Shown here piece by piece: positions 44,968 to 56,639 of a stretch of DNA of 64,000 nt. The position numbers and the translations under genes were made by a program. Numbering within the stretch: the first letter of the stretch is position 1; every line of letters starts with the position of its first letter. The notes below the pieces were generated by a model that was not told the origin of the DNA, ran no database searches, and saw only the letters and a program-made list of their open reading frames with translations. Source of the stretch: Seminavis robusta (taxonomy: Eukaryota; Bacillariophyta; Bacillariophyceae; Naviculales; Naviculaceae); NCBI GenBank assembly GCA_903772945.1, contig CAICTM010000012.1, forward strand, positions 62,001 to 126,000, read 5' to 3'.

Positions 44968-45317
44968 GATGGTACTAGCTAGTAATAATAAGCTTCCAAT
45001 CAACCTTACTTCTGTATCGAATAGATGAATGGTATTTCAAGTTATTAGAGCACCAATCACATCAACAAGAAGACAACAAGACGTCCAGTCCAAGAAAAAT
45101 GATGCGGCGATTCTTGAGAACGCCGTCATTGGTATGACGTCGTCATCGTGACTGGAAGACATGAACTAGTAACGGTCATCACGAAGTCAAAAGTCCAGGG
45201 AAAAGCCATTTCCTTCCCCGACCAAAAATCCAGAGATCAAACCACTTTCCCTTTCCCTCTTCAGTCATCTAGCTAGCTCTTCGCTGTCTAAAATCAAGTA
45301 TCAAGTATCACGACACC
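44968..45317. promoter_or_regulatory. shared divergent promoter region with a CRE-like site
   Basis: About 350 bp separate the starts of the SDR and the acidic membrane protein. It contains TGACGTCGTCA near 45135, a spaced palindrome resembling bZIP (CRE-type) sites; in diatoms TGACGT/ACGTCA elements are known in CO2- and cAMP-responsive promoters. CTAGCTAG occurs near 45270. No TATA box is obvious. Function is inferred from position only. Confidence 0.35.
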
Positions 45318-46391
45318 ATGCACATCAATAGAACATCTCTCAATCCCAAGCTTCGGCACCATCGAGGAGGATGTTGTTCTCGAAAACTTCGGTTCGGCTT
45401 GGTGCTGGTGGGTCTGTCCATTGCGACTTGGATGGTCTTTAACAACAATCAAGCCGAAGAGGTCGAACAACGAGTCCGTCAAATGCAAAACATGGAAAAA
45501 ATACGGCAAGCCAAAGCATCAGCACCCGCACTGCGAGGTGGAGCTTTTCCGTCTGTTCCAAAGCGAGTCAGTCGACCGGGAGGAGACGAAATTATTCCAC
45601 AGCAGCAACAACAACAACAAGAACCAGAGAACCAGTCGGAAAGTAAGGAGGAAGAAGAAAATGGTGCTGCTGCTGGTGAAGAAGCCGAAAATGGTGAAGA
45701 AAAGGATGGAGATGACGACGACGACGATGAAGATGACGAATCGGATGAAGAAGAAGGGGAAGAAAAACAAGGGGAAAATGAAAATAATGGTGAGAAAGAA
45801 GAAGATGATGATGCAAAGACAGTCGAAGAACTCGTGGAAGCTGCTTCGGAAGCTGAGGAAGAAGCCAAAAAGCTAGCCAAACAACTGGGTATTGATCTAG
45901 TAGAAGAAAATGCAGATGCTGACGTGGAAGATGCTGAAAGTGCCAACAATGAACCTGAAGATGGAGAGGAGGATGCTGACAATGAACCTGAAGATGGAGA
46001 CACAGAAAATGAAACAGAAGATGGTGATACCGAGGGAGGTGAAGCAGATGGAGACACAGAAAATGAAACAGAAGATGGTGATGCTGAAGGAGGTGAGGTA
46101 GATGGAGACGCAGAAAATGAAACAGAAGATGGTGAAAACGAAACAGAAGATGGAGAAAACGAAAATGAAAACGAGGAAGAGGCTGAAAATGAAACTGAAA
46201 TTGAGGAAGAGGCTGAAAACGAGCCTGAAAATGGGGAGGAAGATGCCGACAACGAAACTGAAGATGGAAACACCGACAAGGAAGAACCCGAAGATGGTGA
46301 TCAAGAAGAAGACCATGACAAAGAAAACAATGAAACCGAAGATGGGGAAACTGACAATGAAACAGACAATGAAGAAGCAGTAGAGGAATAA
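45318..46391 (+). CDS. acidic repeat type II membrane protein
   Basis: The 357-residue frame has a basic N-terminal tail (KLRHHRGGCCSRKLR), one hydrophobic segment (about residues 26-41, FGLVLVGLSIATWMVF), a short coiled-coil-like helix (EEVEQRVRQMQNMEKIRQAK), and then a very acidic Glu/Asp/Asn-rich tail. The tail has repeats such as NETEDGD and NEPEDGE and another helical block (AEEEAKKLAKQLGIDLVEEN). Such a layout fits a type II signal anchor with an acidic lumenal tail in the ER or Golgi, perhaps binding calcium or silica-related cations; this is inference from composition. I recognise no family. The long antisense frames here are artefacts of the repeats. Confidence 0.8.
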   Translation: MHINRTSLNPKLRHHRGGCCSRKLRFGLVLVGLSIATWMVFNNNQAEEVEQRVRQMQNMEKIRQAKASAPALRGGAFPSVPKRVSRPGGDEIIPQQQQQQQEPENQSESKEEEENGAAAGEEAENGEEKDGDDDDDDEDDESDEEEGEEKQGENENNGEKEEDDDAKTVEELVEAASEAEEEAKKLAKQLGIDLVEENADADVEDAESANNEPEDGEEDADNEPEDGDTENETEDGDTEGGEADGDTENETEDGDAEGGEVDGDAENETEDGENETEDGENENENEEEAENETEIEEEAENEPENGEEDADNETEDGNTDKEEPEDGDQEEDHDKENNETEDGETDNETDNEEAVEE

Positions 46392-46835
46392 AAGAATTCA
46401 GAGGAATCAATGCAGCTAAAGTTCAACAAGTGACATCAGAGACTCCCGATCGCCACCAACACGACAAACCAAAAACCAGTCAACGACAGAAATGATATTG
46501 AAACAGCTGGAAACGAATGTACCAGGACGCTTCAAACTGCTGCCTCTCGATGCTGGTACCTGCATACACTATGTATGCATGCTTGCATGACACAACAGTG
46601 GATCTCTAGTAGAGGCGAATGTCAATCATCCGACGTTCACCACAATGCCCATACATACCGTAGATAGTATGCTGTCTTCAACAGTTTTGAGAAACCACGA
46701 TTTATTTGTGTGTGTATTTGTATCTGTAACTTACTCTAAAAGTGCATCAGTCTTACTCCTTGCCAACAACGGGGCTGAAAGGGAGCCTGGCCTTCTACTT
46801 ATTCATGGTTACGTAGCTGTGAAGGCAGCATCATT
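46392..46835. other. intergenic spacer
   Basis: This is the 3-prime flank shared by two converging genes. No gene is recognised. Confidence 0.5.
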
Positions 46836-49800
46836 TCAAGCATGGTGCTCCTGAGACTGCAGGTCTTTCTCCTGAGATTTCTCGTCGTCCTGGAATGTGA
46901 ACACGTATTCGATTTCGCCAGTCTCGCCATCTGCAGGCTTGGCTCGAAGAGTGCCAAGGGCAGAGACCCGAACGGCTGGTTCTCCATTTCGTGGGGCTTC
47001 ACCATTCAATCCTGCGTCTCGGGTGTTGTTCGTAGTGCCATCCGAATCTGTCGCGGCAGCCGCAAAGGGGGGTGATACGAGCGGATCCAACTCGTCCGGT
47101 GCATCTTGACTCAGGTAGCTTTCTTCGTGACTTCGATGTGTTTGGTGGTGATCCAAAAGCATATCTGAAGTATTGTCGAAGGACACCAGATGCCTCCTGT
47201 TGATAGCACCAAACTGTGTGTGGCCATGTAATAGCATTCCGCGCCTGTCTCGGACAGCCACTTCTTTCCCGCGAATTGTCGCCGAACGGACCGTACCTGC
47301 GCAAGGGCTTGGTTCAGGAACATCATTTGGCGACGGTTGCACAACCGCCGGTTCTGCAGTGATTCCAATGTCTACGTTGGCGTTCACGGCCGCAATGCAA
47401 ACAGGCACATAGGAAGCTCTAAAAGAGAATTGACAAGCAAAGTCAGATCAAAACGAGCGACGAGAATAAACACGGAAGAACGATGAACAACGTGACCAGT
47501 GTTCACTTACTTGTGCGCATCAACCAAGAATTGCCTGAACATAGCAGCAAGAACCGGGGGTGTTAGAGTCCGAAGCAGTTTCGTGCCCGCAACCACACAC
47601 ACATACTACGACTCGCCTGAAATCTTCCCTGCCACGAAGAGACAAGTGCTCCGAATCTGGACCCACATCCCAGCCATCTAACATGGATGTTTGCAATAGA
47701 GCCGCGTCCATGTACGCATCCAAGAATCGATCATGGATCTGTCGACGAAACATGAAGACGGGAAACAAAGGCAACAACGCGAAGATAGCAGGACCGTAGG
47801 CATGTTTGAACGTCATGATGCCGCAAAGTAGTATTTGTGCCACCACAATACTGGTCAAAATCATGTCAAAGAGGAAGGGCCACCTCGAGCCACCGCTATC
47901 AAAAGGTGGCTTGTAGGTGAAGATAACCACCCATCGTTTCAGGGGAGTACACGCCACGAAGAAAAGCACCGCAAACGGAGACAGGATCGGAGCTTGAGGA
48001 GCAAAGGCCAGACAACACAAAATCACGGTTGCCCCTTCAACGTAGATTCTGTAGGGCAATCGGTTCCCGCTCCCTCCTCCACGGAAAACGCGCACAAGGC
48101 ACTGGACCATACCATTGAAGAACAAAGCATCAGCGACGAACCTGCATCTTCAACGGCAACGATCCACAGACTTGAACACACAATTTTGCACCGAGGCACG
48201 TACCTTCTGGCGGGCAATAGCCGCGAGCCAAGTGGACCCCTGCAGCAGATAGAACAATGGGTGGAAAATGGCTGTTTGCGAGGGTAAGAAATGGGGACTG
48301 GAGAGCAGAGCCCATAACTCTTCGTTTGCATGAACTTACTGGTCTTCAAAATTATCCAATTCAACCACGTACTCGACACTTCGACAGGAATGGTTTGTGA
48401 TATCTTATTCATGTTTGTATACAGGTTGACTGAACCATGCTCGTAGACATCAAGCACCATTCGTGCAATACTCGACCCAATGATGGCAAAGAGCACCATG
48501 AACCACCAAAAATAGTGAAGAGCTGCATTTTCAGAAGCAACCATACTCGTTGCACCAGAGCCAAAGTTGCTTATCCATAGGAACACTGTAAGAATACCAA
48601 GGTGAGAAGGAGCCATTCATAAGGTTCGTGGGGCTCTGACCCACAGCTTTGCTCTTCACGGCATGAATGCCTGCAAACATACTCACAAAGAGACTTACCA
48701 TCCGGAAGCAAACTGAAAGTGGATAGTTCAGTTTCTAGCAAGTCTATCCGAATATATGAATCCGTAGGTATGCCCATAATTGGTAACTCACCTTAGAAAC
48801 AGAGTCAAGATTTGAGCATCCAAAAAACCCTTCACTGTCTGGTCCCCCTCCGAGAGTGGACCCCACTCGGGAAGTCCAGGAAATAACTTAATGAGGGCTT
48901 CCGATCCGTATTTGGATGCCCAGGTGATTGGAAACGTGTAGAACAAGTAGATGGAAATAATCGCGACAGTCGCTCTAAAAAGAAAGAGACCAATGGTCAG
49001 CACAAGCCTCGTGTCGAACAAGAGAGCTATTGCTGTAATGTAAATCACTCACGCTGTTTTTCGCCAATTCTTCTGGTGATCATTCAGCCCTATTGTGACT
49101 GGCCTGTCGCGAGCAGAGAGAAAAGCAAACTGTTCATTCAGCTTCAAGGACAGCAGCAGGAAAAAACGACACGCCCCGTCGCAATAGAGGCGTACCTTGT
49201 GAATCCTCTGGAGTATATAGGAAAAAGCACTGTGTGAGCACCACGCTGCCTTCATTGTTCCCTTTCCCTCTCCACCCCCCACCCGCCTTTCCTTGCTTAC
49301 CTGCAATCGCAAATGTTGAATGCCGCCGAATCTGCCAGCGGTGGAACCGGGATGTTCTCAAGTACACGAAACCTCTTTGCGCCCCTGCCATCGGCTAAAC
49401 ACTTGCGTGCGGCTATGGCAGCTTGTCTGGACGTAAAGGTAACTGTCACAGTGAAAGCAGCAGCGTTTTTAGTGAACCGAAGAACAAATGTTGGTAAGCC
49501 GTATACAACACGGGACAGCTAAATCATCAGACTCACCTGCAGCGTACTGAGTATCCCTTGCCATCACATCAGTTACTTCGTTACTGTTGTCTTGAGTCCA
49601 CACGAGAAGAGAGGCAACTTTCTTTCGGAGTCCTCGCCATCCTCGCCCGAAGGTTGGCAAAGCCCATTTTCCGTGGGAGACTTTATACTTAATGGCAGCA
49701 TCTCCTCGATGCAAGTTCTTCGACTCGGACGCAATCCTCTCAACGTCCTCCCAGAGATTTTCAGTTTCGTTGGCTACCTGTCCGGAGATACCCGATCGCA

Positions 49801-52321
49801 GGTTTGATCTGACGGAAGCACGACGAAGCAGACCACTCTCGAAACCACGGCTAAGTCCTCCGCGGCTGGATTCGATCATGTGGCTTGCAGCAGTCTTGAA
49901 ACTGGCATCATCAGAATCTTGTCGTTCAAGTGTTGGCCGTGACAGAGGCTTTGCGCTGCTATTCAGGAGTTGGCTCTGCTTTGATTGGTGTATTCGTTTC
50001 TCCAACAGTCTACGTTCTGTGTGATGATGGGAGTGGTTCTTCTCCAACATGTCTGTTTTTTCCACGATCAGATCTTCCAATTTCAACTTTCCATGTAAGA
50101 AACCTTGCCGCTGCTTGTGTTGCATCGCAATTTCCCCCGCCACTTTTAATGCGACGTATGATTCTCTCACCAAGTCGGCAGCCTCGGTTTCCATTTCGTA
50201 CAGCGTCTCGATGTCCTTACACCAAGAGATCCGTTCCTCACAAAAACCCTACGACCAACAGCATCAGAAAGCTGCGCAGAAAGGTGCTCAACCAAGTATC
50301 GAAGTGTACTTACATGTGGGCAACAGCCAGCCAAACCCTACGACAAACGCATCAGACAGCCGCAAACCAGATGCTCACAACAGGGAATGCATTGTACTTA
50401 CTTTTGAGAATTCCAGGTTGTACTGCGCAATCTGTTCTGGTCCAAGGTCAAGGCTTTTCCAAAACTCGTCGTTGATGTCGTCCTCAACACCTGCACCAAG
50501 GATCTCCGCCGTGTAATCCTTACGCCGTTGAGAATCAAATACGTCGTCGTCACGTTGCCGCTTCTTTCCTTCTCGGTCGCTACTCCTTTCTGAGCGTTTG
50601 TCTGGGATATCATCAACCAGCTTTTGGCCATTTGGTTTGTGTCCTAGTTCGATGATTCGATGCCGTATAAACCGAAGTCGTGACAGATGTTTGCTTGCAA
50701 TGTACCAATGCTTCCATGCCGATGCAAGCTCCGTGGCTGACGGCAGAATTGTGACAGCAGCCACCGAAGATGAATCTGGTCGCAATTTGGATATCGGTGC
50801 ATGCACAAGTAGGTCAGCTCATCGGCAGGACACGACCGTTGCTTCGTAACTTGTAGCGTAGATTGACTTACAGCCAGGCTGATTGGGGACACAACTATCA
50901 AAGAAAGTGCTGACAATTCCCATTTGCCAGTCTGTTTCATTGTCATCCGCTTGCAGCGCGGCCTCTAAGTCTTCGGGGAGGACTGCATCCTGCGGTTTGG
51001 TAGGAAGACCCCCCACTAAAACCGAATATAGCTCTGAGAGACCAGTGCACAATACGTCATCGTTCCATCCGAATGAAGTGTAGTCGCCAACCCAGAAGTG
51101 TGAGACTTTCTTTCGTAATCCATTCGGCCAACAACCCAGCTATATACTATACCTACCTATGTTGGGTGGTGTGTCTCTCTGTTCAGGGTGCGGAATCCAT
51201 GCGTCTCTTTCAAATAGATGCTTCTCTTCGTGTATAATCTCATCATGACTTCGCCCAGACTTGGAAATTCCATCAACGTCGCTAAGCATGGTTGCCTTGA
51301 GCTCAGCCTTGCGACCTTTCCACATATCGTATTCCAAGTAATAGACCCGTCTCATTGCCAGCAAATCGATCCATTCATGGAATAACTCAAAACAGGCGAA
51401 CCAGCAGACCAGCCAGGTTGCCAGCGACACGCAATACATCTGAAAGGAAGCAATGTGGTAATCTGTGGTCAAAACTTCATCTGTCAAACTGGGTATATTG
51501 GCGAGTGTAAATCTACTATAACTCGAGAATCGAGTGTTGTTTGAAAGGGTGGCATTGCACGTGGGATAGTCTGCGATGTCGAACTCTCCAAGTGGCACGT
51601 TCCTTTTTAGATAGGTTGGCAACAATCGCGGGAAGGAAACATGAGAATATAAAAATGTGTAAGATACCCCAGCACCAAAATCATGCCTTCTCTGCTAGCA
51701 ATATACTCAGCTAGCCATTGGAACTACACACCTGCATCTGGCATAAAAGTAAATTGGGAGACAAACCGTGCAGTAAACTAGCATGGCCACAACCGAAATC
51801 TTCAAACAAAGAGCATTGAACCTTAGAAGCAAGATGTGATCAAGATTGACCTTGAGCAGTTCTCCCTGTGGATGGATGAATGCAAAGGAAACACGTAATA
51901 AAAGCGTTAATAAAAGCAAGGGCCACTCTGGATACCCAAAGATCAAAATTCAAGCCAATTCATTTTCAATGATACTTCTCCTACCTACCTTCATGCCACC
52001 TCTCCTAGTTCCAGTTCCTTCAACTCCACTCAAGAGTTGGTCATAGGAAAGACCCAATACCCAGAAAACCCATCCAAGGAAAAATGGGTTCCCTCGCTTT
52101 TGTGAAGGTTCTGCCAACAGGTTGGGGTTGTAAATCACCTCCCTTGGTCGGGCCTCGCAGCGAGGTGCAATATTGGTGCAGCGCAAGCGAACAGCCACGG
52201 CAAAGAGGAACAATATTACAGCAAGCGTAGCAACTCCCGTGGCCAGCGTGAATCCAACCTGCTGCAAGGTGACCTCCTTCACTGTGCTATCCGTTTGGGC
52301 GGACATTTTCGAATGATTCAA
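46836..52321 (-). CDS. OSCA/CSC1-like (DUF221) osmosensitive cation channel, copy A, about 12 exons
   Basis: Approximate exons on the minus strand are 52321-51989, 51865-51732, 51625-51161, 51045-50871, 50800-50403, 50245-49540, 49490-49315, 49108-49052, 48974-48793, 48590-48340, 48125-47600 and 47420-46836. Edges other than the first two are estimates. Domains in order: an N-terminal membrane part (VGFTLATGVATLAVILFLF; the VNLDHILLLRFNAL strand; the FQMYCVSLATWLVCWFACFE helix); a long cytosolic PHM7/RRM-like region with WIPHPEQRDTPPNIG, YSVLVGGLPTKPQD and TFTSRQAAIAARKCLADGRG; and a 7-TM channel core (FGSGATSMVASENAALHYFW, RGGGSGNRLPYRIYVEG, FTYKPPFDSGG). The C-terminal exon is disordered. 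OSCA/CSC1 proteins are mechanically or osmotically gated cation (Ca2+) channels of the plasma membrane. Start could be 52321 or 52306. No break was noticed. Confidence 0.85.
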
Positions 52322-52952
52322 TCCTTATTGATGCCAATTGAAAGAGCAATTATTGGCCGCTTGGAATGGAGGGGTCTGGGCAATTGAGGCGCTTCCAATG
52401 CGGAATCAGCTGAAGTGGAGCCCTTCCACTGGCATAAGCACAATGAGCCTCTATCGCTGATGGGGACTATGGTTGTTGTTTGTTGAGGAAGACCCAATCA
52501 ACAGTCAAGACAACCGCCAAAGAAAACTTTGTCGGCGGTCAGTAGAGCTGCAGTCTTTTGGTTTCTTCGTGCTAGCTAGCTAATACCGGTAGTCCGTACT
52601 AGCTAGCCAGTACCTGGTACTGGGGGCCCAGCATAAAAGGTAGCTGAGCTGACCTGGTACCAATCGCACCATGAGTCACTGTCTTTCAGCGAATATCGTC
52701 AGACGACTCCTAAAGCTTCTGAGACTTAAAGCTCAATACATTTGTTAAATCTTTGTGGTATTGAAAAGGCAATGGGCAACGCTGCCACGATACGATACCA
52801 GCGGCGGCGCTCCTCATTATTGTTGTGTGCGGTACCAGTACCGCACGGCACTCGCAGACAGTTGCAGCTCCCCTTCTTTCTGTTGTGTTCAGCCTGTGGC
52901 GCTGCAGTCAACAAATAGTAATTCTACTCATAGAGTTTCCTTGGAAAGAACA
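52322..52952. other. divergent promoter spacer
   Basis: This spacer separates the start of the minus-strand channel gene from the plus-strand RRM gene. It contains CTAGCTAG and GGTACC clusters near 52570-52620. Confidence 0.5.
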
Positions 52953-53491
52953 ATGACAGATCCATCCATCTTGAATTCCAAACGAGTAATCTATGTAGGT
53001 GGTTTGGCAGATGAAGTCACCATACCGCTGCTTCGAGCGTGTATGATCCCTTTTGGGCCCATACATTCCATCGACATGGTACGTGCAACCCAAGCCAAAC
53101 CTTCAGATATTGCCTTCTCTCGTGTTGTTTTGACCAATCTGACAAGCTCTGGTTGATTTTTTGTCTATGGATTGTTCGTCTTTGTCCTTCTGATGCCCAA
53201 TCTGCCGTCTCCTGCTCCATCATAACCCACGTCATCATATATTAGCCGATGGATTATGCCAAAGGAACCAGCAAGGGGTTTGCCTTTGTAGAGTTTGAAG
53301 AAGCCGAGGATGCAACAGAAGCAATATTTAACCGCAATGGTGCCAATCTCATGGGAAGAACTCTGCAAGTAAGCATGGCACAAGCAAATCAAGCCAACAA
53401 GCTGACCGAACCAGTATGGAACAGTGATGAGTGGTTTCAAAAGAATCAAGCAGATCAGAAGGAGGGAGAAGCTGGCAATAACAAGTCTTAG
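52953..53491 (+). CDS. stand-alone CYP33-like RRM protein (two exons)
   Basis: Exon 1 is 52953-53078 and exon 2 is 53246-53491. The 167-bp intron begins GTACGT and ends TTAG; the protein is 123 residues. A single RNA-recognition motif fills most of it: RNP2 is RVIYVGGLAD, RNP1 is KGFAFVEFEE, and the sequence resembles the N-terminal RRM of the cyclophilin PPIE/CYP33 (VTIPLLRACMIPFGPI). In PPIE the RRM is followed by a cyclophilin domain; here the frame stops soon after VWNSDEWFQKNQ. It is therefore either a genuine stand-alone paralogue of a splicing-associated RRM or a truncated copy. RNA binding in the nucleus is likely. Confidence 0.9.
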
Positions 53492-53848
53492 CATTATAAA
53501 CATGATGCTGCTTTGGGAATGATTGATTTTACTCTGATATCAATGGATGCAGCTTTGCTGAGGGCTTCCAGTTGACACTAGCAAGAGAGAGTGCCAGATC
53601 ACTCCATAATCTAGATGCTAGCTCGCACAGAAGGATGAATCGTCACCATGCTACTTCAATAGATATCTGTTTATTTTATGTACATCTTCTAGTTTGCAGC
53701 TGATTGGGTAGATTGTGTCCAACTTTGGTACCGGTAGCTGCTGTCCTTTTCATCCCAGTTTCCAATTCAACAGATTCGATTCCATGGCCTGACACAATGT
53801 CATACCCTTCTCGTTCTTTTGTCAGATAGGTTGCTTCTCTCTGCTTAG
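53492..53848. other. intergenic spacer between convergent genes
   Basis: No gene is recognised. A GGTACCGGTAG palindrome lies near 53727. Confidence 0.5.
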
Positions 53849-54898
53849 TTAGTTTCCTGCTTCTTCTGGTGTCTGTGCCTGTATTTGAAGGGCATGGATT
53901 TGTGGCATGAGATCTCCGAGCATCATGTAGATGAGTTGATGCCGTTTGACCAAATTGAGTCCATCAAAGGCGTCGGCTACAATGGATAGCTGAAAATGGG
54001 ATTCACTGCCATTTCCAGTATTCCCAGCATGGCCAGCATGTTCATGTGAATTGTCTACCAGGTCCAACTGAGTGGGTTTCAATGCCTGTAATTTCGACAC
54101 AATCCCATTGTACATGGGGCGACTGTCATCGACGGGTCCATCATCGACACTCTCGTCGGTTTCTTCAGCTGCTGTGTCAGTGGTTGCCTCCAAAGCCTTC
54201 TTCTTCATCAAGGCAAGCATGTTGAGAAAGCCATTGTTGCGTCCAGGGGTCAACGATTGAGCAATCCCAGCAGTTTGAATGAAACTGGGGTCCACCATTT
54301 GAATATCATCCGCCGTGCTTCCCGACAATCCTCTTTCAAGTATTTAAAAAAATAATCAGCAGAAAATGGAGTTCACACGAGGTCAAATTAGAACAGAGGC
54401 TCAACTGGCTGTTCAACAGGTATAGATATACCGAATTCCGGATGGAACTCACCTAACCAACAAGGCCACCAATCCTTTGGTCAACAAGCCATCCGAATCA
54501 CCAGTGAATTGAACCAAATCGTTTTTATCAAGAGTGGCATGCACATGGACGGTAGACAGGCATCCCAAAACCTTGTTTTCTTCCACTTTCAACTCTTCTG
54601 GCATGTCATCCAATCCATTGCTGGCCATGTACAACAATTGCTTGTAGCGCAGTTTGTCGTCGCCAATATTTTGAAAGGCATCCGTCAAACGCCTCAATTC
54701 TGCAGTCAAACCCAACGGATCATCTGAACTGTTCACACCGGTGGCATCTGTGCTTGCTTCCGATGCAGAGGGCAACGTAGAAGAATATTGCGTTCGAACA
54801 ACAGTCTGACGGATGCTAGATGGAGGCGCAAATGCAGTCGACGACTCCACCGAGATGAGAGAGAGGAAGGCAAGGGTTGCAAATCTAGACAGCTTCAT
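53849..54898 (-). CDS. plastid SufE-BolA fusion protein (two exons)
   Basis: Exon 1 is 54898-54453 and exon 2 is 54332-53849, giving 309 residues. The leader MKLSRFATLAFLSLISVESS is a signal peptide, followed at once by AFAP, the cleavage-site motif for import into secondary plastids. A SufE domain spans about residues 65-190, with the reactive Cys113 in VLGCLSTVHV, the FTGDSDGLLTKGLVALL stretch and the SLTPGRNNGFLNML end. A BolA domain follows at about 215-306, with VDNSHEHAGH, ESHFQLSIVADAF and VKRHQLIYMML. SufE takes persulfide sulfur from SufS for plastid Fe-S cluster assembly; BolA domains pair with monothiol glutaredoxins. The same domain order is known in plant SUFE1. The residue between the two exons is a split Arg. 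Confidence 0.95.
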
Positions 54899-56639
54899 CG
54901 TGGTTTGTTTTTTGGTTCAAGATTAAACAAGTAAAAACAACAGCTACTTGTAGTATGACGACGCTTGGAACTAGATTTTGTTTGCTCGCTCACTCATTAT
55001 TTTATTGACGCTCATCTTTGTTGGCCGTTGTTGAAGCCACATCAGAAATGCGTGTTTCGTCCGTCGGGCGTTCGTCATCCCTCAAAAATTCATTTACCAG
55101 CTCAACTGGCCTTTTCAATTGTAAGAGCCTTCTAGGTTCATCTGTACTGGCTTATTGGAAAATCTCCAGACCATGGTGGTGCCTTGTAAAGAATGAGTTG
55201 GATGCTATGGTACGGTACAATAGCTGCTACCTCTACTCAGATGAATGGCAGCCTTCTGCCACAATGAATGTGCGCTTTATGGAACCGAAAACTTGGCTGG
55301 AGTACTTCGCTAAATCTTTCCTCTGTGGTGATTTATGCCGCTGAGTCAACATCAACGCACATTTATTAAAGAATAAAAATGGGCACGACAGGGCAGGCTG
55401 GTAGCTAGCGGCTACATGTACTCGGTGTGGAAGTGCCCAAATAGGTCAAAGCCATGGGAAGATGACTGGACACGGTGCCATACGGTACCACCGGTAAGCA
55501 CTCGGCTGGAATTGCTTGCTGTTGGGGGGCGGTCCAGTGGCTATCCACCGTGGCCCGATAGCTACTAGAGAGCTATGAAGCAACGATCGTTGGAAGCGGG
55601 ACCGGGCCGCTAACGAGTACCACTTGCCAGATTTCCTAGCTAGATTTATTTGCTTCAAAGGGAAGCCTTTGAAGAAACGATGGAGGTACAGAAAGGGCAC
55701 CTGCCGTTCAAGGCCTGTACCAATAAGCACCGTACCGGTACCGGTACCACTTCTGAGAGCATCATGTCACAATCGAAGCAAGGACCTGTCACAATGGGCG
55801 GTCCAATCCAGACCTGGACTAAATTAGCGAAATGATATGACTGTTTCCACATTTTCGTTCACAGGTTTGCCATCAGATGCTCCTTTCCTTGTTGCTGGTT
55901 GCCACTTCGAGTACTCTTCAGATCCCAAAGATAGACTGCTTTGCAAAGCAAGAAGTAACCAAGAACGGACCCACTCGCAGTCGCCAAGCACCTTCAAGCC
56001 TTCAAAGCTCGAAAAGAACTCCAAACAGTCACGTGATCTTCAGTTAAAACTAACGTTTGTGACACTCTCGGTGCCAACGTATTAAGTATTTGGGCCGGGG
56101 CTTTATCGGAGTCGACTTCTTTAGCCATAAAAATCTCAGACAAAATTAGTGATAAAAATGATTCCTTAAGTAAAACGAGTTTTTCGTTTGCCTTTTTTTG
56201 TTGTTTGAGATCGTGCGGGTAGAGTTTTGTTTCTTTGGAGTCTTTCCCGCTGACTTGATTTCATTAGATTTGTTTTTGAGCTTGTGTGCGTGATAGAGTT
56301 TCGTGCACCATGATTACTGTATTGCGTATGATGACAACAAGAAGACGGACAGACGATACAATTTTGCATCCCCGAATTTCTCTTTTAGGAGTTGAAACAT
56401 GTGTAAAGCCATGCTGGCTGACAAACCACTGGTGAGCTCTTCAAATTGCGGGAGGCTTTGGAAGCTTCTCAAATCAGTTTGCGGTACAGACTGTTCATCT
56501 TTTGCTATTGCAACAGCGCACAGTGTACCAAACCACCAAACAAGCAACAGCAAAGGCTTCCCCCTTTCTCACTCTTTCTCATAAAATGTTTTATCTGTTC
56601 CAGAAAACAACCTCGCATCAACGTAATACCACCGACAAG
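54899..56639. other. intergenic spacer
   Basis: No gene is recognised. A GGTACCGGTACC cluster lies near 55730. A possible 5-prime-UTR splice acceptor (TTCCAG) for the next gene lies near 56603. Confidence 0.45.

Noticed and set aside
45479-46410. Ser-rich and His/Leu-rich minus-strand frames of about 270 residues
   Set aside because: They are mirror frames of the Glu/Asp/Asn repeats of the plus-strand membrane protein gene.
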